Shown here piece after piece: positions 57,327 through 64,000 of a stretch of 64,000 bases of DNA. The DNA comes from Dimargaris cristalligena. Taxonomy: Eukaryota > Kickxellomycota > Dimargaritomycetes > Dimargaritales > Dimargaritaceae. Within the stretch, counting starts at the first letter, position 1. The number at the start of each line of letters is the position of its first letter. The translations under genes were made by a program, and so were the position numbers. The stretch covers positions 123,430 through 187,429 of the forward strand of contig JANBQC010000002.1 in the NCBI GenBank assembly GCA_027576995.1. The letters run 5' to 3'. The notes beneath the pieces are model-generated. The model searched no databases. It saw only the letters and a list, made by a program, of their open reading frames with translations, and was not told the origin of the DNA.

Positions 57327-58358
57327 GGTGAAGGTTAACACGGTTACGGATGGTAAAGGGGGGCTTGGATCGAAATATATATAAAAAGGAAAGGATCTAA
57401 AAGAAGGTGGAATGGACCAAACAACAGGCACAAGAGGACTGGTATAGTATAGTATAAATGGAGACTATATGAGAACCAAAGGAAACGGCAAAAGAGAGGA
57501 ATGGGCCACCAGAGCAGATGGGGAGAGTCGTTGTTGTCCGTCGCCTCCCCCCCCACTCTCACTATCCAAGTCACACCACTATTAACTATTATGAGGGGGG
57601 AGCCTACCATAACAAAATATAGCCAACCAGCCTTAGTCTAGGGTTGCTTGAGTGGGTCATTTCTCTCCTCCCCATCCAACAAGAATATACCATGCCTGAA
57701 ACCACACCCAACCACCGAGGGGAAGGGCTCTGTGCATTGCCACCACGCACTCCAGGTCTAGGTCTGGGACCCAGGGGATATGAAAATTATTCCCATTTCC
57801 GCCTTCTCATGGCAATTTTTTACCCCATGGTGGATCCCTTCTTCCCCTCCGGTTCCGACCGATCCCTATTCCCTCCTGCCACTTATTTCCTCCCTCTTCA
57901 ACTAAGCCACGTTACTCTATTATGAGAAATATCAATCGACTCTGCCTCGGCTACTTACTTACTTACCAAATAGCAAGGTGTACCTTGTAGTCCGTCCCCT
58001 TCCGTAAACTAGAAAGAACCGCGGGTATGGTGATGGGGTGCTGAGTTTATTAATCATAGGATCATTCAACGATAGACTGCGATAATGGCCGTCGTGGCCC
58101 GAAAAATAAGCGTAATTCTCGGGCACAACCGAAGTTGGGCTGTGATAGGAGGGATTCACCCCCCAAGGAGGTGGGGTTAGTGAGGTGTATAAAAAAGTAC
58201 AGTGGCATGGCACAATAATCAAGACTTATAAAACAGTAAAGTACATATCATTAATGGCGCCGAATTGTATCGGCTAATAATAAATGACGGATAAGGGGGG
58301 CGGGCATTGGGTTCGGAACAGTTGGGAAAGTGAGTTAGTATAGTCAAGCTAACCAACC
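57327..58358. other. Intergenic COX12 upstream / Yippee 3' side
   Basis: Pyrimidine-rich leader of COX12 near 57.33-57.55 kb. A plus-strand ORF (57644-57925) has no recognised family and biased composition. Nothing else recognised. Confidence 0.45.
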
Positions 58359-59092
58359 CTATTTTCGGGGACGGTTCAGAATAGAGATCTCTAAAATGGA
58401 CTTGTTTTCCTTGTATTTTTCGGTTTTGGTAAACGCTTTAATGTACTTCCACCCAACGATATGCATGCAGCCCATACAGTACAAATCACAAACAATGTGA
58501 TCGCCCGTTAGCATCGTTCGCTCACAGGGTTTGCCGTCGTATACGTTGGCCCTGGTTTACAGTCAGCCGGGTATTTGGATCGTTGATTAGTATTATGATT
58601 ATTATTATGTTCAGACAATATGCAGAGGAGTTAGTGGGATATTCCAATACAGTCGGGAATCGGGGCTCCAGGGATAGGGTGTAAGTAAATATCTTAGCGA
58701 CGATTGGGTTTAACGAGAGGTCATGGATTTAGACATACTGCTGCGAACTTACACTGTATGAAAGAGGTATGCGGCTCCGTGGCGACCAGTAAAGTTCTAT
58801 AGGTGGTGTACCGAAATCGTATAAACATCGGGGGTATATATTAAAACCGGTGAGTGAGTGGACGGGGGGAGGGCCAGTTCAACAAAGTAAATTAGTTTAA
58901 TCAGTATGTCTTTGGGGGATAGTTAATGTATGGGTGTGGGCTCGGCTAATATTTCCTTTATAATATATTGCCCTGAAAGCTGACGGCTCTTACTTTGGAG
59001 ACTAGTTCGGATTGGACCGTGAAGTGGGTTTCGCAGTGACTGCAGCTGTAGACCGCTTTGGGGTCCATATACACCTTGTGCTTCATACCCAT
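58359..59092 (-). CDS. MOH1: Yippee-family zinc protein, three exons
   Basis: Exons 59092-58994, 58796-58753 and 58551-58359 join in phase to 111 aa. The Yippee fold is clear: YSCSHCETHFT (first CxxC), ELVSKNFTGRHGAAYLFHTV (exons 1-3), ERTMLTGDHIVCDLYCMGC (second CxxC) and IVGWKYIKAFTKTEKYKENK. The two CxxC pairs, about 50 residues apart, bind one zinc. Human YPEL5 and yeast Moh1 share this fold and are linked to the GID/CTLH ubiquitin ligase. The N-terminus is shorter than in YPEL5. Introns are 197 and 201 nt, with donors GTAAGA and GTAAGT. Confidence 0.93.
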
Positions 59093-59990
59093 GGTGTTTG
59101 TAGGTGGGTGGGGTGGTGGACGACAGGCGGGAGGGCGATACAAAGGTGCGTTGACTTTGAAGACAATGCCGGCCGCTTTGGGTAGGAACGGCGGAAGGTG
59201 GTGCAAATTAAATGAATGGTTATTCCTATTAACAGCAGATACCAGTAGCCCGGCGGTATGCTTGTTGTCACAATTGCAGTGGGCAGGTGGGGGAATAGCG
59301 GGTTGGGTTGGGGCAGTGGTGGAATAGTATGGGTCGGCCGAGCCTCTTTGTGGTAGGGGTCGGTGTAGGGGGCGAGTGAATGAACTGCGAAAAGGTAGGG
59401 TCGTTCGAAGGGGGAGGGGCCGGGCGGAAGAGGTGGAAGAGGACCAACGGAAGGAGGTTGTGTGGAGTGGGGGAAAAGGGCACTTCTTACACTTAAAGAC
59501 AGCAGGTCGAGCAATACGAGCTTAGGGTTAGGAGGAACGGACTTGCGGTCGACAAGTTGGGGCGGTGGACGGGCACATTGGTCGTTCGAGCCGAGGCGGG
59601 GTTAACCTAAACGAAAGGGGAATGGGCGAAGCCGGAAAGGAAGATAGAACAGTTAGTTAGTTATGGAGGGAGGAAAGAGAAGGGAATAGTATAGAGAGGG
59701 AGGGGTAATATAAGCCCAAGGACAGTGGAAGAAGAGGAAATGAAGGCAGGCAGGCTGTATGCGCATGATGTGATGGAAAGGAAGCAGGCGTGGTGGGAAT
59801 TGACTATACTACTTACTGGGCCTAGTAAGTAGTATGTAAAGAGAGAGAGAGTCAAACTAACTTGGTAGATGACGACGACCCCCGCCGCCGCTTAACTCTC
59901 CCCCTCCTTCCCTCTCTATATCACTACTATCTCCCCTGCTTCGCCTTACACTCTCTATTCGACGGAGCCCCAGGGGCTACTGGCAAGTCA
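59093..59990. other. Yippee upstream region
   Basis: Purine-rich on the plus strand, consistent with the leader and promoter of the minus-strand Yippee gene. Long frames at 59083-59514 are compositional. Nothing else recognised. Confidence 0.45.
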
Positions 59991-59991
59991 C

Positions 59992-60138
59992 ATGGCCAAA
60001 ACCACCCGTCTACTCAAATGATTGCCAACTATTATTATAAGCCCTATGCCATCCAGGCTGCTGGAAACATATATCAGCCTCGAAGGACGTCGTAGCGAGG
60101 CTTCGGTGGCCCAGTTGGCGAAGTCCATCAAATACTAA
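59992..60138 (+). pseudogene. Short protein remnant with in-frame TGA
   Basis: From an ATG at 59992 one frame reads nine codons (MAKTTRLLK), a TGA at 60019-60021, then 38 sense codons to TAA at 60136-60138. The second part (ETYISLEGRRSEASVAQLAK) reads like a conserved amphipathic helix pair and not like random sequence. A clean acceptor (ATCCAG at 60051-60056) lies just before it, so it could instead be the last exon of a spliced gene whose upstream exons I could not place. Family not recognised. Confidence 0.3.
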
Positions 60139-60987
60139 TGGGTATCTCGTGTGCTTGGGTTTCCAAGTGGCCAAAATACACTCCCTACCCAACAACCTCT
60201 ATCGCTGGCTCTATTAATCCTTCCCTATGGCATCTATGGAGGGTAGGTCTGGTCCATGTGCCAAATTACCTCTGCGTCGCCCCTCCTCCGCCCATTATTA
60301 TTTGGCTGGTGCCATTTAGCCGCCATTGATAAGAGATGGGCCGGCTGGAGGTTGGCTAGAGTGGACGATCCCCAAGGCTAATGGGCAGTCTGGTGACCAC
60401 ACTGTGGAGGGCGGAGGGTTCCCACTGACAAAATATAGCTGCCCTGAAGATCCCCCTATTCCTATCACACTGCGTTCTTAGCCGGTTTACTGCAAATGGG
60501 ACATTGCCAAGACTGACCACTGGTCTCGGGGTTGGGTGTTCCAGACCCATCATCCCGTGTAAGTTGGTTAGTTGGGGGCGACCCGTATACATAGTTCAAT
60601 AGAAGTCCTGCTATTCTAGTCGGGTCTAACCATCGGCATTCGGTGGTAATGGTTTACGAGGCTCGCCCAAGGATACTGCCGATTTCCACGTGTCCCCATT
60701 ATCCTTCGCCAACCACCCTTCCTTGAGGTCAACCGCTGGGCTCCAAATGGCCATTGCTGCCAAGATCCCCACCGGGCTCCGTGTAACTAGGGCAAAGACT
60801 CCTGGCTCTCACTACACAACAGCTACTCTGTTTATACGGCAATGATTCCATCGCCAGTATAGGCCCTGGCTCTACTATACCATTAGACCTAGCCCTAGCG
60901 AGTCAAGTATTTATTCAATGCCGCTTCCAAACCCTAGTCGATTCACTTTATTTGGCTCACTTGAGTTAGTAATGCCGTATTCTTATC
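60139..60987. other. Intergenic
   Basis: Low-information sequence with short overlapping frames. Nothing recognised. Confidence 0.45.
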
Positions 60988-61836
60988 CTAGCTTGGGGGA
61001 TGGTTGAACACATCCGGGAACATTTGGATGATTATGGCCATGTGATTGGTATCTTGGGGGTCCAACGAAAAAAATGTACCCTTATCATGCTGGCTATTGA
61101 AGTTCACCACCCGGCGGGCGTAGGTTAGGGGTGATTCTCGGGGCCAATATAGAATCGTGGCAGTTCCACGCCCGGCCGATCCGACTTTGGGGTAGCCGAA
61201 CCCCAATAATAGTAGTTGGTGTCGGACAGTGTAAGTAAGCATGGTGCTCAAATCCCGACTAACAGTCAACTTGGTCCCTGCCATAATTTTTGGGGCTGGC
61301 TCCCCAGGACGATCGTGATTTGTCAAGGTATGGGGGGAGGGTTTACGAGTATCTATTGGTGTATTTGATGGCACAGTGTTCACACAGGGTGTGAGCAGAG
61401 CCGGCTCCTGCCGGACGGGTAGTGGCGGTGGATTTTCGGCTTTGACATGTGCGGCGGCTGCCTAATTAGGGTAAATGTCATAAAATATAGGGGTGAATAG
61501 ACTGTGTCCGATGGTTAATATATTCCTTTGACTCGTTAAATAAGTCAATTTGAATCAGTGGGCGCCTTTGGTGAGGTTTGGAGACAGCCACAAAGCCCAA
61601 TGATACATATAAAATTCAATCGTATTTTGTTTGGGACCGATAATTACCTCATGTGGATTGGGTGACGGTATGGTAAAGTTCGGCGGGCCATTGATAACAT
61701 TTCTGGCATGGTTGGGGCGAAGAAGGGCCTGCACTTCTGGTGGCAGAGCTTGGTATTGCTCCGCCGTGTCAATCTCAATGCCCAATGACATACCGACCAA
61801 GGTGGTTGCTAGCCATAGCCAAGACTGCCAGCGCAT
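60988..61836 (-). CDS. Predicted secreted orphan protein, two exons
   Basis: Exons 61836-61648 and 61461-60988 join in phase 0 to 220 aa. The first 19 residues (MRWQSWLWLATTLVGMSLG) are a typical signal peptide. The mature part starts with EQYQALPPEVQALLRPNH, followed by a Pro-rich segment (about 64-115) and a C-terminal region with hydrophobic strands (KLTVSRDLSTMLTYTV, GTATILYWPRESP, MAIIIQMFPDVF). One Cys lies in the mature part. No known family. The splice (donor GTAATT, acceptor TTAG, intron 186 nt) is inferred from phase; without it exon 1 would read on for 30 codons to a stop. It lies in the accessory right end beside a possible paralogous remnant. Confidence 0.55.
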
Positions 61837-62134
61837 TGTTCAGAGGGCGAATATTCGTCAGTAATGGTACAATAAGGGGATTAATGAGGGGTACAAGTAG
61901 CGGCCATGCTTAGCCTCGCTTCTGAAGTCGTTTGGGCAAAGTTATAAGTGAAAGTAAACCTTCTTTGGGAGGCGGTGAAGAAATAAATGCACCCCCCGGC
62001 TTATATATATAGTGCCACACAGATTCCTCTCAGGTAAATTCCGCCTATTTTACCATACCGTCCTTCCCTGTTTTAACTGTTGGGAATTGGCGGTTGGAGT
62101 GGGGTGGCATATTACAATACTAGCCGAGAGTGTG

Positions 62135-62449
62135 TTACTCTGTGGGCATGTCTGAAATAGACATGGCGTGCTTATCAAATGGAAGCTCACCATTCTTGGA
62201 GCGACAAGGTGGGTCGTATAGCCGATGCCAATAAATTATCACGCTCGTCGGAACACCAGTTTTAAAAGAATAACGCAGCCCATATTGGGTTTTTGATGGC
62301 ATCTCATATATAACTCCCAAGTCAACCGTTAAGTTGTATGGTTGGCACACCTTTAAAGTGTGGACGTCAGTTTTTAGGACTGGATGGCGATTGCGGTCGA
62401 GAATATCTTCAGCCAGCCGTAAGTATGTGAATAGTAGTAGTACTACGCC
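62135..62449 (-). pseudogene. Possible paralogous remnant of the secreted orphan
   Basis: The minus-strand frame is open from about 62449 to the TAA at 62137-62135 with no convincing start. It contains NLTVDLG...QYGLRYSFKTG...VPTSVIIYWHRLYDP, which lines up loosely with KLTVSRDL...LLLLGFG...GTATILYWPRESP of the neighbouring secreted orphan, in the same orientation 0.3 kb upstream of it. Similarity by eye is modest, and the N-terminal half of the gene is not found. It may be a truncated tandem copy or the last exon of a gene with unrecognised upstream exons. Confidence 0.3.
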
Positions 62450-62782
62450 TTAGTATACTGGCCCACGTTAATATTATACCCAACTTTGCATGGTCGATTT
62501 CTGGCCCCGACTTCTGCATATCTGAGGGTGGCCAGTGTCAAATCCAATCCAACGATTTTATCATACAAGGGCATTCACTCGGAATAAACTGAAACACCGC
62601 TGTGCCGCAAAATACACACTGTACTACCCATATTGGATCGATTGGGGAATCCATAGGTTAACTCATACATAGGTATTGGCAATAGCCATACAGATTTAGT
62701 CTGCTCTTTTGGTAGAAAAGAACTCGGCCCTTTGTCTCATACTTCCCTAGTGATTAGAGTCGGGAAGGCCTGAACAATACCG

Positions 62783-63157
62783 GTTCCGTTTAGTGCACTT
62801 GGTGAATATATTGGGGGGGGGGAGCTGGTAAGCTGCCAAGCTAGCAAGGGCGATACCCATATGGAGTACAGCCAAATACTTCAAAACAGGTGGCCGTTGA
62901 ATATACCATCCAGTGCTAAGGGAGTCATGGTAGTAGACATGTTCTCTTGTAGTGTATGGTACAGGGCTATTGGCGTGGGTCTATTCCATTTGTACATATT
63001 GCTGGATATGTACACCACTAGTGATACTATATCGTTTGTTCACGCTACCAAAGCCATGTTGACTCTACTCACAAAAATGCCACAAAAACCACTATTCCTG
63101 AATACGGCTGGGCAGGTGAATATTGTTGCTAGAAAGCTTGTGAGCAAAACAGTGTAA
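62783..63157 (+). other. Unassigned plus-strand ORF, up to 125 codons
   Basis: The frame is open without a stop for about 125 codons in A+T-rich sequence; the first ATG is at 62861 (98 aa). The product has a hydrophobic segment (IGVGLFHLYILLDMY) and a basic end. It may be a gene fragment or exon. A good donor-like GTAAGC lies at 62828. No family recognised. Confidence 0.3.
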
Positions 63158-64000
63158 GACATGTAATGACCAGACCTGGGTGGGGAGGCTGACCCAAACC
63201 ACTTATCGGGGAGACAGGTCGGTGACTAGATAAGTGAAATATAACAAGAAAATCAGATAGTAAATTATTTATGAAAGAGGCTAAATGAACCTATCATATC
63301 AAAGCTATAATAATGTATTCCAGGCATCATGGCTACTTGCGGTTTTGCCCTCATCAGTTCCTTCTCTTATAACTGGATGGTGCCATTTTTGAAGAATTAT
63401 TTATTCAAAAATGATTAAAAATTCATGAAATCCTTGGAATTGTGTGGGAAGTTTTGTTTTTCAATTGCAGAGAAAAATCAATGGATGTGAATACCCCGAA
63501 CAGCAAAGCTAAAACATATTAGTCTGAAAGTGATTAAATGATTACCAGTGAAGGTCCTGCATCATTGATGACTAATTCTATCAACCTGGGTCTCATTTTG
63601 GTAAGTTACTTTCTACCCACAATTTCAGAGGAGATGGCAGAACTCTTTGTGGGGACCAATACTATTGTCCCCATCACAATAATATAGATAATATTAGAAA
63701 TGATTGTGTCTGATAAAATCAATACAATTTAACTTTCCCCAATTTTGTACAATGCAGTAATACAAAAGTGGTTCAAGTATAAGTGTTCCTGGTGTAAAGA
63801 ACTGAACTCAAATTCTTGAAAACTGAACTTTATTCAAAAAGATAGGTGATAAAAGGGAAAGGTGATGATAGACTTACTGTTCCAAGATGTAGTAGTAAGG
63901 GAGAGTATTTATACACAAAAGGAGAAGCCTAAATGAAAAGATAGATGAATAATAGAGAAAGGGAGAGAAGGTCCCAGAAGATTGGATGACTAAGCAAAGG
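63158..64000 (-). mobile_element. Possible LTR-retroelement end
   Basis: The A+T content rises sharply from about 63.2 kb. Read on the minus strand, 64000 to about 63793 has the layout of an LTR: TATAAATA at 63913-63906, AATAAA at 63834-63829, and an end TTTACA at 63793 that could be the 3' CA terminus. Beyond it (63792-63158) lies non-coding sequence that would be internal leader. No integrase, reverse transcriptase or second LTR is in the window, so the element would be partial or continue outside. An alternative is a scaffold-end chimera or host contamination. Confidence 0.35.

Noticed and set aside
60085..60190. tRNA-like stretch (GGTGGCCCAGTTGGCGAAG)
   Set aside because: It resembles an A-box, but there is no matching B-box (GGTTCRA type) and no acceptor stem; the same bases fit a protein reading frame.
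1..64000. CRISPR arrays, operons, prophage or bacterial defence systems
   Set aside because: The window is eukaryotic: spliced genes, no spaced direct repeats and no bacterial gene clusters were seen.

Overview
This window is nuclear DNA of an intron-rich, gene-dense fungus, probably an early-diverging (zygomycete-type) lineage. The reasons are the fungal gene set (Yif1, Imp4, Yvh1, Ncs6, a Fpk1/Nrc-2-type kinase, Hym1/Mo25, Acl4), one to five introns of about 110-390 nt in many genes with GTAAGT-like donors, long C/T-rich leaders and many short microsatellites. Placement below kingdom level is inference. A run of 10 Ns at 49127-49136 shows that it is a draft scaffold.

Left part (1-14.4 kb): a small orphan protein (1016); a five-exon VPS38/UVRAG-type gene (minus) diverging from YIF1 (plus); tls1/C9orf78 (plus, five exons); IMP4 (minus) diverging from a DUF2039 gene (plus); and a six-exon YVH1/DUSP12 gene. 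A 3 kb A+T-rich stretch without genes (14.4-17.4 kb) follows. It leads into a broken orphan gene (17.45-18.66 kb) and unresolved minus-strand exons (19.1-19.5 kb).

Middle part (20-39 kb): UDP-glucose 4-epimerase, an OTUB1-type deubiquitinase, an N-terminal methyltransferase (NTM1, five exons), an orphan protein with a signal peptide (28.0 kb), ACL4, ERG10 and a bHLH-zipper factor, all on the minus strand except the orphan. NCS6 follows on the plus strand and carries a GC-AG intron.

Right part (39-64 kb): a flippase-kinase-type AGC kinase (minus) diverges from HYM1/MO25 (plus, six exons). Then come the mitochondrial AFG3-type protease, the sequence gap, an orphan 307-aa protein, a large two-KH RNA-binding protein, COX12 and a Yippee protein. 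The end of the window is accessory: a predicted secreted two-exon orphan (61 kb), a possible paralogous remnant (62.1-62.4 kb), an uncertain ORF and an A+T-rich segment with the layout of an LTR-retroelement end.

The recognised genes are housekeeping: ribosome assembly (IMP4, ACL4, YVH1), translation accuracy (NCS6), membrane traffic and autophagy (VPS38, YIF1, flippase kinase), mitochondria (AFG3, COX12) and central metabolism (GAL10, ERG10). They form no operon-like pathway; the visible organisation is a series of head-to-head pairs sharing promoters. Exon coordinates were worked out by eye from reading frame, splice sites and family similarity; every intron junction given for a recognised gene is phase-consistent.
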